From Bubalus kerabau (taxonomy: Eukaryota; Chordata; Mammalia; Artiodactyla; Bovidae), in NCBI RefSeq assembly GCF_029407905.1, contig NW_026577928.1, forward strand, positions 248,001 to 312,000: DNA of 64,000 nt, given 5' to 3'. Below are positions 12,701-25,600 of the stretch, one piece after another. Each line of letters opens with the position of its first letter. The first letter of the stretch is position 1. The translations under genes and the position numbers were made by a program. The notes below the pieces were generated by a model. The model saw only the letters and a list, made by a program, of their open reading frames with translations. It ran no database searches and was not told the DNA's origin.

Positions 12701-15700
12701 GATTGCACTTGAGTCAATGCAGGACAAAAAAGACCTCATTTAGGCTTGTGTCCAGGACCGAGTTTTCCTCTACAGGGGCAACACGGATCCCGGGATCCCA
12801 TTCCAGACTCACCCAAGTAGTCAGGCCTCGGCTCGAGGGGAAGCAACGGACTCTGCTCTCCTCTAGAGTAGCGACGTGTATCTCTTGGAGGCTACTGAGT
12901 GGCCTAAAGGGAGTCAGGCCTCCAGTGGAGTTTGGAGAGTGGACTCGGGATTGCTCTCTAGGTCATGTAGGAAAAGAAGGCCCTCATCTTACGATGATGG
13001 GGGCGTCTCGTGAGTTTTCTCGAGCGGCGGTGCCAGTGTGGGGTTTTCATGAGGTAGGACGGGGAGCGCAGGGAGCCTCTCGTGTGGCGCCAGGGAAGTT
13101 AGGTTTCAATGGGCGTGGCGAGGGGAATGCGTCATTGCTCTCCAGTCATGGTAGGGTATCGGGCCTCAAGACGCGGTAAAGAAGGACTCTCAAGGTCTTT
13201 CTCAGAATGCAGCACGAAACCCTGGGTTCACTCGACTTGTGCCAGTGACCGCAGAGAGCTTCTGAGGGTGCCTCTGAGAATCAGGGATACTGTGGAGTTT
13301 TAGGGGCCTCTCGGGACTCCACTGGGTATGGCGCAATGGAAGAGGGCCTCATTTCGAGTTGATGCAGGAACGTCAGGTTTCATCTACATTTCTGACTCCG
13401 ATCGCACGGTCCCTGCAGAGTTGGGAAAGGAGAGTCAGGCCTTCTCTTGTGTGGAGGAACGGAACTCCGCATGCCTCTCTAGTTCTTCAAGGGATGACAG
13501 GACACTTGTCGATCTGTGTTTGGAATCTGCGTGTTTTTCCGTACTATGCATGGGGATGTCAGTACCCCTCCGTGTTGTGCATTCATCCACAGGTTTGCTT
13601 TCGAAGAGGTGTCCTGGCATCGGGTTCTTATTAAGAGCGGACCGGGAAATCGGGGTCTTTCCGCATGTGGCACCACCCACCAGGCTACGTCTCGAATTTC
13701 CTAGTGAGACTGGCCTCATCCTGAGGTGCGCCGGGAAGGTCGGAACCCCTTGCAGACAAAGCAGGGGAATCGACCCTCCTGTCTCGATCAGGAGGGGAGA
13801 AGGGGCACAGATGAGGTGATGCCGGGAACCTCGGTGTTCCCCTCCAGTGAGACCAGTGTGTTGGGGAACTTTTGGGGTCGCATCAAAGGTGCCAAGTACC
13901 GTATCACACTTCAAGATGGAACGTAAGACTTCTTTTGAGATGCTGTAGCGGCAATGGCCGCATCTTGCGATGAAGAGGGAACGACGTGGTTTTTCTCGAG
14001 TTGTGGCGGGATTCTTGAGTTACAACGGGAAATTCAGGCTTCCTCTTCTGTTGGCCCAGGGAAGTCCAGTCTTCCATTCGAGTTGCGAGGGAGAGTTGGA
14101 GATTGCTCTCGAGTCACTGCAGGAAAAAAGAGACCTCATCTAGGCTTGTGTCCAGGACCTAATGTTTCTCTCCAGGGGCGACAGGGATCTCCGGTTCACA
14201 TATCAGACACACCCGAGGAGTCAGGCCTCGCCTCGAGGGGAAGGAAAAGACTCCGCTCTCCTCTCGAGTCGCGACGGGTATGTCTTGGAGTCCACTGAGT
14301 GACCAAAAGGGAGTCAAGCCTACTGTGGAGTTTGGAGAGAGGACTCGGGATTGCTCTCCAGGCCGTGCTAGAAAAGAAGGCCGTCATGTCGCGAAAATGG
14401 GGGCGTCTCGTGGGTTTTCTCTATCTGTGGCGCCAGTGTTTGGTTTCTCACGAGGTATGACGGGGAGCTCAGGGAGCCTCTCGTGTGGCGCCAGGGAAGT
14501 CAGGGCTTCATGAGTGTAGCAGAGGGAGCGCGTCATTGCCCTCGAGTCATGGTAGGGGAATCAGGGCACAAAATGCGTTGAAGAAGGACTCTTGAGTTCT
14601 TTCTATGGTGGCGGCAGTAAACCCTGGGTTCACTCGAATTGTGCTGGTGACCTCAGGGAGCTTCTCAGGGTGCCTCTGAGAAGTCAGGGATACTGTGGAG
14701 CTGGGACGCGTCTCTCGGGATTCCACTGGGTTTCGTGCAATGGAAGAGGTCCTAATCTCGAGTGGAGGCAGGAACCTCAGCGTTCCTCTCGTGACTTCAC
14801 TGGCGCTGGTCTGATTCGGATCGCAAAGTCCCTGCAGAGTTGGGACAGGAGAGTCAGGCATCGTCTTGTGTAGAGGAATGAAACCCCACTTGCCTCTCGA
14901 GTTCTTCAGGGGTGACAAGCCACTTGTTGAGCTGTATGTGGAACCTGCGGGTTTTTCCGGACGATGCACGAGGGTGTCAGTGCCCCTTTGTGTTGTGCCT
15001 TCATCCACAGGGTTGCCTTCGAAGAGGTGTCCAGGCATCGGGTTCTTATCAAGAGCGTACCGGGAAATCATAGTCTTTTGGCATGTGGTACCACCCGCGA
15101 GCTACGTCTCGAATTTCCTCGTGAGACTGGCCTCATCCTGAAGTGCCCCGTGAAGGTCGGGAACCCCTTACAAACAAAGCAGGGGAAGTGACCCTCCTAT
15201 CACGAACAGGAGGGGAGAAGGGGCTCAGATAAACTGGTGCCGGGAACCTCGGTGTTCACCTCGAGTGAGACCGATATTTCGGGGAACTTTTGGGGTCACA
15301 TCAAGGGTGTCAAGTATCGTTTTGCACTTCAAGACGGAACGTGGGACTTTTCTTGAGAAGCTGTAGCGGGCAAGGGCCTCATCTTGTGATGACGAGGGAA
15401 CCAAGTGCTTTTTCTCGAGTTGCGGCGGGATTCTCGAGTTACGAAGGGGAATTCAGGCTTCCTCTTGTGTTGGCCCAGGGAAGTCCAATCTTCCATTCGA
15501 GTTGTCAGGGAGAGCGGGGGATTGCTCTCGAGTTACAGAAGGGCAAAAGAGACCTCATCTAGGCTTGTTTCCAGGACCTAATGTTCCTCTCCAGGGGAGA
15601 CAGGGATCTCGGGGTTGCATTCCAGACCCACCTGGTGAGTCAGGCCTTGTATCGAGGGGAAGCAAAGGACTCAATTCTCCTCTCGAGTCCGACGGGTATC

Positions 15701-17570
15701 TCTTGGAGCCCACTAAGTGGCCTAAAGGGAGTCAAGCCTCCTGTGGAGTTTGGAAAGAGGATTCGGGATTCCTCTCCAGGCCATGCAGGAAAAGAAGGCC
15801 CTCATCTCGCGATGACAGGGGCGTATGGTGAGTTTTCTCAAGCTGCGGAGTCAGTGTGGGGTTTCTCACGAGGTACGACAGGGAGCTCAGGGAGCCTCTC
15901 TTATGGCGCCAGGGAAGTCAGGTCTCCATGTGCGTGGCGAGGGGGTGCGTGTCATTTCTATAGAGCCATGGAAGCAGATTCGGGCTTCAAGACACGTTGA
16001 AGTAGGACTCTCGAGGTCTTTTTCCCATTGTGGCAGGAAACCCTGGGTTCCCTCGACATGTGCCGGTGACCTCATGGAGCTTCTCCGGGTGCCTCTGAGA
16101 AGTCAGGGGTACTGTGGAGTTGGGAGGGGCCTCTCTGGACTCCACTGGGTTTGGTGCAATGGATGAGAGCCTCATCTCGAGTGGAGGCAGGAACCTCATG
16201 TTTCCTCTCCTGGGTTTCCTGTCGCTGGTACTGACTCGGATCGCAGTTTCCCTGCAGAGTTGGTACAGAAAATCAGGTCTGGTCTTGTGTGGAGGAATGG
16301 AACTCCACTTGCCTGTCGAGTTGTTCACGGGGTGACAGACCACTTGTTGAACTGTGTTTGTAACCTGCGGGTTTTTCTGGACGATGCACGGGGGTGTCAG
16401 TGCCCCTTCGTGTTGTGCTTTCATCCACAGGTTTTCCTTCGTAAAGGTGTCAGGGCATCACGTTCTTATCAAGAGCAGACCGGGAAATCGGGGTCTTTCG
16501 GCTTGTGGCACCACCCACGAGGCTATGTCTCGAATTTCCTCGTGAGAACTGCCTCATCCTTAGGCGCGCTGGAAAGGTCGGGAACCCCTTTCAGACATAG
16601 CAGGGGAATCGACACTCCTGTCGCGATCACGAGGGGAGAAGGAGCTCAAATGAAGTGGTTCCGGGAACCTCGGTGTTCCTTTCGAGTGAGACCGGTATGT
16701 CGGGGAATTTTGAGATTGCATCAAAGGTGCCAAGTACCGTTTCGCACTTCAAGACAGAAAGTGGGACTTCTCTTGAGTCGCTGTAGCGGGCAAGGGCCTC
16801 ATCTAGCGCTGATGGGGGAACCACGTGGATTTTCTCGAGTTTCGGCGGGATTCTCGAGTTACGATGTCGAATTCAGGCTTCCAATTGTATTGGCCCAGGG
16901 AAGTCCAATCTTCCATTCGATTTGCGAGGGAGAGCTGGCGATTGCTCTCTAGTAACTGCAGTGCAAAATAGACCTCATCTAGGCTTGTGTCCAGGACCGA
17001 GTTTTCCTCTCCAGGTGTGACAGGAACTCGGGGTTGCATTCCAGACTCACACGGGGAGTCAGGCCTCGTCTCGAGGGGAAGCAAAGGACTCTGCTCTCCC
17101 TTCAGGTCCTGACAGGTATCTCTTGGAGCCAACTGAGAGGCCTAAAGAGAGTCAAGCCTCCTGTGGAGTCTGGAGAGAGGACTCGGTTTTGCTCTCCATG
17201 CCAGGCAGGAAACAAGTCCCTCATCTCGTGATGACGGGGGCGTATCGTGGGTTTTCTCGAGCTGCGGTGCCTGAATGGGGTTTCCGAAGAGGTAGGACGG
17301 GGAGCTCAGGGAGACTCTCTTCAGGAGTCAGGGAAGTCAGGTCTCCATGCGCATGGCGATGGGGAGCGGGTCTTTGCTCTCGAGTCATGGTAGGGGAATC
17401 AGGCCTCAAGACACGCCGAAGGACTCTCAAGGTTTTTCTCGGGTCGCAGCAGGAAACCCTGGGTTCCCTGGACTACAGCCGGTGACCTCAGGTAGATTCT
17501 CAAGGTGCCTCTGAGAATTCAGGGATACTGTGGAGTTGGGAGGGGCCTCTCGCGACTCATCTGGGTTTGG
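3701..17570 (+). repeat. Satellite I array, old diverged type 2 units
   Basis: About ten 1.40-kb units, with the landmark at about 4,490, 5,912, 7,311, 8,712, 10,119, 11,527, 12,931, 14,331, 15,747 and 17,167. They differ from the core at diagnostic sites: 'gtgtggaggaatgg' instead of 'gtctgaggaaggg', 'cagatgaagtggtg' instead of 'cagaggaagcggtg', and 'gcatcaagggtgccaag' instead of 'gcaggaaggctgtcagg'. Many core CG dinucleotides appear here as TG or CA, as expected from methylated-cytosine decay. Units also differ from one another by small indels. Noncoding. Confidence 0.88.
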
Positions 17571-20500
17571 TGCAATGGAAGAGGGCCTCACCTCGAGGGG
17601 AGACAGGAACCTCAGGATTCCTCTCCGTTTCGGACTCCGACCGCAGGGTCCCTGCAGAGCTGGGACAGGAGAGTCAGGCCTCGTCTTGTCTGAGGAAGGG
17701 AATGCCGCTGGCCTCTCGAGTTGCTCAGGGGGACTCAGGCCCCTCGTCGAGCTGTGTGTGGAACCCGCGGGTCTTTGCGGACCATGCACAGGGGTGGCAG
17801 TGCCCCTTCGTGTTGTGCCTTCACCCGCAGGGTTGCCTTCGAAGAGGGGTCCGGGCCTCGGGTCCTTCTCAAGAGCGAACAGGGGAATCGGGGGCGTTCA
17901 GCATGTGGCCCCACCCACGTGGCTCGTCTCGAATTTCCTCGTGAGACCGGCCTCATCCTGAGGTGCGCCGGGAAGGCCGGGAACCCCTTCCAGACCACGC
18001 AGGGGAATCGCCTCTCCTGTCGCGATCAGGAGGGGAGAAGGGGCTCAGAGGAAGCTGTGCCGGGACCCTCGGTGTTCCCCTCGGGGGAACCCGGCATGTC
18101 GGGGGACTCTTGGGGGTCGCAGGAAGGCTGTCAGGGAACGTTTCGCCCTTCAGGGCGGAACAGGGGACTTCCCTTGAGACGCCGTGGCAGGCAAGGGCCT
18201 CATCTTGCCAAGAGGTGGGAACCACGTGGTTTTTCTCGAGTTGCGGCGGCATTCTCGAGTTACGACGGGGATCTCAGCCTTCCCCTTGGGTTGGCCCTGG
18301 GAAGCCCAATCTTCCCCTCGGGTTGCGAGGGAAAGCTGGGGGTTGCGCTCGAGTCACTGCAGGGCCGAAGAGACCTCACCTAGGCGTGTGTCCGGGACCT
18401 AATATTCCTCTCCAGGGAAGGCAGGGATCTCGGGGATGCATTCCAGGCTCCCCCGGGTAGTCAGGCCTCGTCTCGAGGGGAAGCCAAGGACTCCGCTCTC
18501 CTCTCGAGTCGCGACGCGGGTCTCTTGGAGTCCGCTGAGGGGACTCAAGGGAGTCCAGCCTCCTCTTCCGTTTGGAGAGAGGACACGGGATTGCTCTCCA
18601 GGCCATGCAGGAAAAGAAGGGCCACTGCTCGCAAGGACGGGGGCGTCTCAGGGGTTTCCTCGAGCTGCGGCGCAAATGGGGGTTTTCTCCCGAGGCACGA
18701 AGAGGATCTCAGGGAGCCTCTCGTGCGGCGCCAGGGAAGTCAGGTCTCCATGCGCGTGGCGAGGGGGAGCGCGTCCTGGCTCTCGAGTCACGGGAGGGGA
18801 CTAGGGCCTCGAGACGCCTTGAAGGAGGACTCTCGAGGCCTTTCTCGGGGGGCGGCGGGAAACCCTCGTGTCCCTCGCCTTCTGCCGGGGACCTTAGGGA
18901 ACTTCCCAGGGTGCCTCTGAGAGGCGAGGGATCCTGTGGAGGTGGCGGGGCCCCTCGGGACTCCGCTGAGTCTGGCGCAACGGAAGAGGGCCTCACCTCG
19001 AGGGGAGGCAGGAACCTCAGGCTTCCTCTCCGTTTCGGACTCCGACCGCAGGGTCCCTGCAGAGTTGGGACAGGAGAGTCAGGCCTCGTCTTGTCTGAGG
19101 CAGGGAACCCCGCTGGCCTCTCGAGTTGCTCAGGGGGTCTCAGGCCCCTCGTCGAGCTGTGTGTGGAACCCGCGGGTCTTTGCGGACGATGCACGGGGGT
19201 GGCAGTGCCCCTTCGTGTTGTGCCTTCCCCCACAGGGTTGCCTTCGAAGAGGGGTCCGGGCCTCGGGTCGTTCTCAAGGGCGGACCGGGGAATCGGGGGC
19301 GTTTGGCATGTGGCCCACCCACGTCGCTCGTCTCGAATTTCCTCGTGAGACCGGCCTCCTCCTGAGGTGCGCCGGGAAGGCCCGGAACCCCTTCCAGAAC
19401 ACGCAGGGGAATCGCCTCTCCTGTCGCGATCAGGAGGGGAGAAGGGGCTCAGAGGAAGCGGTGCCGGGACCCTCGGTGTTCCCCTCGAGGGAACCCGGTG
19501 TGTCGGGGGACTTTTCGGGGTCGCAGGAAGGCTGTCAGGGACCGTTTCGCCCTTCAGGGCGGAACAGGGAACTTCCCTTGAGACGCCGTCGCGGGCAAGG
19601 GCCTCATCTTGCCAAGAGGTGGGAACCACGTGGTTTTTCTCGAGTTGCGGCGGGATTCTCGAGTTACGACGGGGATCTCAGCCTTCCCCTTGGGGTGGCC
19701 CTGGGAAGCCCAATCTTCCCCTCGGGTTGCGAGGGAAAGCTGGGGGTTGCGCTCGAGTCACTGCAGGGCCAAAGAGACCTCACCTAGGCGTGTGTCCGGG
19801 ACCTAATATTCCTCTCCAGGGAAGGCAGGGATCTCGGGGTTGCATTCCAGGCTCCCCCGGGGAGTCAGGCCTCGTCTCGAGGGGAAGCCAAGGACTCCGC
19901 TCTCCTCTCGAGTCGCGACGCGGGTCTCTTGGAGCCGCTGAGGGGCCTCAAGGGAGTCCAGCCTCCTCTTCCGTTTGGAGAGAGGACCCGGGATTGCTCT
20001 CCAGGCCATGCAGGAAAAGAAGGCCCTCAGCTCGCGAGGACGGGGGCGTCTCAGGGGTTTCCTCGAGCTGCGGCACCCGTGGGGGTTTTCACCCGAGGCA
20101 CGACGAGGATCTCAGGGAGCCTCTCGTGCGGCGCCAGGGAAGTCAGGTCTCCATGCGCGTGGCGAGGGGGAGCGCGTCCTGGCTCTCGAGTCACGGGAGG
20201 GGACTAGGGCCTCGAGACGCCTTGAAGGAGGACTCTCGAGGCCTTTCTCGGGGGGCGGCGGGAAACCCTCGTGTCCCTCGCCTTCTGCCGGGGACCTTAG
20301 GGAACTTCCCAGGGTGCCTCTGAGAGGCGAGGGATCCTGTGTAGGTGGCGGGGCCCCTCGGGACTCCGCTGGGTCTGGCGCAACGGAAGAGGGCCTCACC
20401 TCGAGGGGAGGCAGGAACCTCAGGCTTCCTCTCCGTTTCGGACTCCGACCGCAGGGTCCCTGCAGAGTTGGGACAGGAGAGTCAGGCCTCCTCTTGTCTG

Positions 20501-21563
20501 AGGAAGGGAACCCCGCTGGCCTCACGAGTTGCTAAGGGGGTCTCAGGCCCCTCGTCGAGCTGTGTGTGGAACCCGCGGGTCTTTGCGGACGATGCACGGG
20601 GGTGGCAGTGCCCCTTCGTGTTGTGCCTTCCCCCACAGGGCTGCCTTCGAAGAGGGGTCCGGGCCTCGGGTCCTTCTCAAGGGCGGACCGGGGAACCGGG
20701 GGCGTTCGGCATGTTGCCCCACCCACGTGGCTCGTCTCGAATTTCCTCGTGAGACCGGCCTCCTCCTGAGGTGCGCCGGGAAGGCCGGGAACCCCTTCCA
20801 GACCAGGCAGGGGAATCGCCTCTCCTGTCGCGATCAGGAGGGGAGAAGGGGCTCAGAGGAAGCGGTGCCGTGACCCTCGGTGTTCCCCTCGAGGGAACCC
20901 GGCATGTCGGGGGACTTTTGGGGGTCGCAGGAAGGCTGTCAGGGACCGTTTCGCCCTTCAGGGCGGAACAGGGGACTTCCCTTGAGACGCCGTGGCGGGC
21001 AAGGGCCTCATCTTGCCAAGAGGTGGGAACCACGTGGTTTTTCTCGAGTTGCGGCGGGATTCTCGAGTTCCGACGGGGATCTCAGCCTTCCCCTTGGGTT
21101 GGCGCTGGGAAGCGCAATCTTCCTCTCGGGTGGAGAGGGAAAGCTGGGGGTTGCGCTCGAGTCACTGCAGGGCCGAAGAGACCTCACCTAGGCGTGTGTC
21201 CGGGACCTAATATTCCTCTCCAGGGAAGTCAGGGATCTCGGGGTTGCATTCCACGCTCCCCCGGGGAGTCAGGCCTCGTCTCGAGGGGAAGCCAAGGACT
21301 CCGCTCTCCTCTCGAGTCGCGACGCGGGTCTCTTGGAGCCCCCTGAGCGGCCTCAAGGGAGTCCAGCCTCCTCTTCCGTTTGGAGAGAGGACCCGGGATT
21401 GCTCTCCAGGCCATGCAGGACAAGAAGGCCCTCAGCTCGCGAGGACGGGGGCGTCTCAGGGGTTTCCTCGAGCTGCGGCGCCCGTGGGGGTTTTCTCCCG
21501 AGGCACGACGAGGATCTCAGGGAGCCTCTCGTGCGGCGCCAGGGAAGTCAGGTCTCCATGCGC

Positions 21564-22651
21564 GTGGCGAGGGGGAGCGCGTCCTGGCTCTCGAGTCACG
21601 GGAGGGGACTAGGGCCTCGAGACGCGTTGAAGAAGGACTCTCGAGGTCTTCCTCGGGGGGCGGCGGGAAACCCTCGTGTCCCTCGCCTTCTGCTGGGGAC
21701 CTTAGGGAACTTCCCAGGGTGCCTCTGAGAGGCGAGGGATCCTGTGGAGGTGGCGGGGCCCCTCGGGACTCCGCTGAGTCTGGCGCAACGGAAGAGGGCC
21801 TCACCTCGAGGGGAGGCAGGAACCTCAGGCTTCCTCTCCGTTTCGGACTCCGACCGCAGGGTCCCTGCAGAGTTGGGAAAGGAGAGTCAGGCCTCGTCTT
21901 GTCTGAGGAAGGGAACCCCGCTGGCCTCTCGATTTGCTCAGGGGGGTCTCAGGCCCCTCGTCGAGCTGTGTGTGGAACCCGCGGGGTCTTTGCGGACGAT
22001 GCACGGGGGTGGCAGCGCCCCTTCGTGTTGTGCCTTCACCCACAGGGTTGCCTTCGAAGAGGGGTCCGGGCCTCGGGTCCTTCTCAAGGGCGGACCGGGG
22101 AATCGGGGTGGCGAGGGGGAGCGCGTCCTGGCTCTCGAGTCACGGGAGGGGACTAGGGCCTCGAGACGCGTTGAAGAAGGACTCTCGAGGTCTTCCTCGG
22201 GGGGCGGCGGGAAACCCTCGTGTCCCTCGCCTTCTGCCAGGGACCTTAGGGAACTTCCCAGGGTTCCTCTGAGAGGCGAGGGATCCTGTGGAGGTGGCGG
22301 GGCCCCTCGGGACTCCGCTGGGTCTGGCGCAATGGAAGAGGGCCTCACCTCGAGGGGAGGCAGGAACCTCAGGCTTCCTCTCCGTTTCGGACTCCGACCG
22401 CAGGGTCCCTGCAGAGTTGGGACAGGAGAGTCAGGCCTCGTCTTGTCTGAGGAAGGGAACCCCGCTGGCCTCTCGAGTTGCTCAGGGGGGTCTCAGGCCC
22501 CTCGTCGAGCTGTGTGTGGAACCCGCGGGGTCTTTGCGAACGATGCACGGGGGTGGCAGCGCCCCTTCGTGTTGTGCCTTCACCCACAGGGTTGCCTTCG
22601 AAGAGGGGTCCGGGCCTTGGGTCCTTCTCAAGGGCGGACCGGGGAATCGGG
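21564..22651 (+). repeat. 544-bp partial-unit tandem duplication
   Basis: The segment starting 'gtggcgagggggagc' at 21,564 recurs at 22,108 directly after 'gaccggggaatcgg', so 21,564-22,107 is followed at once by a second copy at 22,108-22,651. This makes the local landmark interval 1,951 bp instead of 1,405. Both copies share private variants: six Gs before 'tctcagg', an extra G in 'cgcggggtcttt', and 'ggcagcgcc'. That indicates a recent duplication, probably by unequal exchange. Confidence 0.85.
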
Positions 22652-25600
22652 GGCGTTCGGCATGTGGCCCCACCCACGTGGCTCGTCTCGAATTTCCTCG
22701 TGAGACCGGCCTCCCCCTGAGGTGCGCCGGGAAGGCCGGGAACCCCTTCCAGACCACGCAAGGGAATCGCCTCTCCTGTCGCGATCAGGAGGGGAGAAGG
22801 GGCTCAGAGGAAGCGGTGCCGGGACCCTCGGTGTTCCCCTCGAGGGAACCCGGCGTGTCGGGGGACTTTTGGGGGTCGCAGGAAGGCTGTCAGGGACCGT
22901 TTCGCCCTTCAGGGCGGAACAGGGGACTTCCCTTGAGACGCCGTGGCGGGCAAGGGCCTCATCTTGCCAAGAGGTGGGAACCACGTGGTTTTTCTCGAGT
23001 TGCGGCGGGATTCTCGAGTTCCGACGGGGATCTCAGCCTTCCCCTTCGGTTGGCCCTGGGAAGCCCAATCTTCCCCTCGGGTTGCGAGGGAAAGCTGGGG
23101 GTTGCGCTCGAGTCACTGCAGGGCCGAAGAGACCTCACCTAGGCGTGTGTCCGGGACCTTATATTCCTCTCCAGGGAAGGCAGGGATCTCGGGGTTGCAT
23201 TCCAGTCTCCCCCGGGGAGTCAGGCCTCGTCTCGAGGGGAAGCCAAGTACTCCGCTCTCCTCTCGAGTCGCGACGCGGGGCTCTTGGAGCCCCCTGAGCG
23301 GCCTCAAGGGAGTCCAGCCTCCTCTTCCGTTTGGAGAGAGGACCCGGGTTTGCTCTCCAGGCCATGCAGGACAAGAAGGCCCTCAGCTCGCGAGGACGGG
23401 GGCGTCTCAGGGGTTTCCTCGAGCTGCGGCACCCGTGGGGGTTTTCTCCCGAGGCACGACGAGGATCTCAGGGAGCCTCTCGTGCGGCGCCAGGGAAGTC
23501 AGGTCACCATGCGCGTGGCGAGGGGGAGCGCGTCCTGGCTCTCGAGTCACGGGAGGGGACTAGGGCCTCGAGACGCGTTGAAGAAGGACTCTCGAGGTCT
23601 TCCTCGGGGGGCGGCGGGAAACCCTCGTGTCCCTCGCCTTCTGCCGGGGACCTTAGGGAACTGCCCAGGGTGCCTCTGAGAGGCGAGGGATCCTGTGGAG
23701 GTGGCGGGGCCCCTCGGGACTCCGCTGGGTCTGGCGCAACGGAAGAGGGCCTCACCTCGAGGGGAGGCAGGAACCTCAGGCTTCCTCTCCGTTTCGGACT
23801 CCGACCGCAGGGTCCCTGCAGAGTTGGGACAGGAGAGTCAGGCCTCGTCTTGTCTGAGGAAGGGAACCCCGCTGGCCTCTCGAGTTGCTCAGGGGGGTCT
23901 CAGGCCCCTCGTCAAGCTGTGTGTGGAACCCGCGGGTCTTTGCGGACGATGCACGGGGGTGGCAGCGCCCCTTCGTGTTGTGCCTTCACCCACAGGGTTG
24001 CCTTCGAAGAGGGGTCCGGGCCTCGGGTCCTTCTCAAGGGCGGACCGGGGAACCGGGGGCGTTCGGGATGTGGCCCCACCAACGTGGCTCGTCTCGAATT
24101 TCCTCGTGAGACCGGCCTCCTCCTGAGGTGCGCCGGGAAGGCCGGGAACCCCTTCCAGACCACGCAGGGGAATCGCCTCTCCTGTCGCGATCAGGAGGGG
24201 AGAAGGGGCTCAGAGGAAGCGGTGCCGGGACCCTCGGTGTTCCCCTCGAGGGAACCCGGCGTGTCGGGGGACTTTTGGGGGTCGCAGGAAGGCTGTCAGG
24301 GACCGTTTCGCCCTTCAGGGCGGAACAGGGGACTTCCCTTGAGACGCCGTGGCGGGCAAGGGACTCATCTTGCCAAGAGGTGGGAACCACGTGGTTTTTC
24401 TCGAGTTGCGGCGGGATTCTCGAGTTACGACGGGGATCTCAGCCTTCCCCTTGGGTTGGCCCTGGGAAGCCCAATCTTCCCCTCGGGTTGCGAGGGAAAG
24501 CTGGGGGTTGCGCTCGAGTCACTGCAGGGCCGAAGAGACCTCGCCTAGGCGTGTGTCCGGGACCTAATATTCCTCTCCAGGGAAGGCAGGAATCTCGGGG
24601 TTGCATTCCAGGCTCCCCCGGGGAGTCAGGCCTCGTCTCGAGGGGAAGCCAAGGACTCCGCTCTCCTCTCGATTCGCGACGCGGGTCTCTTGGAGCCCCC
24701 TGAGCGGCCTCAAGGGAGTCCAGCCTCCTCTTCCGTTTGGAGAGAGGACCCGGGATTGCTCTCCAGGCCATGCAGGACAAGAAGGCCCTCAGCTCGCGAG
24801 GACGGGGGCGTCTCAGGGGTTTCCTCGAGCTGCGGCGCCCGTGGGGGTTTTCTCCCGAGGCACGACGAGGATCTCAGGGAGCCTCTCGTGCGGCGCCAGG
24901 GAAGTCAGGTCTCCATGCGCGTGGCGAGGGGGAGCGCGTCCTGGCTCTCGAGTCACGGGAGGGGACTAGGGCCTCGAGACGCGTTGAAGAAGGACTCTGG
25001 AGGTCTTCCTCGGGGGGCGGCGGGAAACCCTCGTGTCCCTCGCCTTCTGCCGGGGACCTTAGGGAACTTCCCAGGGTGCCTCTGAGAGGCGAGGGATCCT
25101 GTGGAGGTGGCGGGGCCCCTCGGGACTCCGCTGGGTCTGGCGCAACGGAAGAGGGCCTCACCTCGAGGGGAGGCAGGAACCTCAGGCTTCCTCTCCGTTT
25201 CGGACTCCGACCGCAGGGTCCCTGCAGAGTTGGGACAGGAGAGTCAGGCCTCGTCTTGTCTGAGGAAGGGAACCCCGCTGGCCTCTCGAGTTGCTCAGGG
25301 GGGTCTCAGGCCCCTCGTCAAGCTGTGTGTGGAACCCGCGGGTCTTTGCGGACGATGCACGGGGGTGGCAGCGCCCTTTCGTGTTGTGCCTTCACCCACA
25401 GGGTTGCCTTCGAAGAGGGGTCCGGGCCTCGGGTCCTTCTCAAGTGCGGACCGGGGAATCGGGGGCGTTCGGCATGTGGCCCCACCCACGTGGCTCGTCT
25501 CGAGTTTCCTCGTGAGACCGGCCTCCTCCTGAGGTGCGCCGGGAAGGCCGGGAACCCCTTCCAGACCACGCAGGGGAATCGCCTCTCCTGTCGCGATCAG

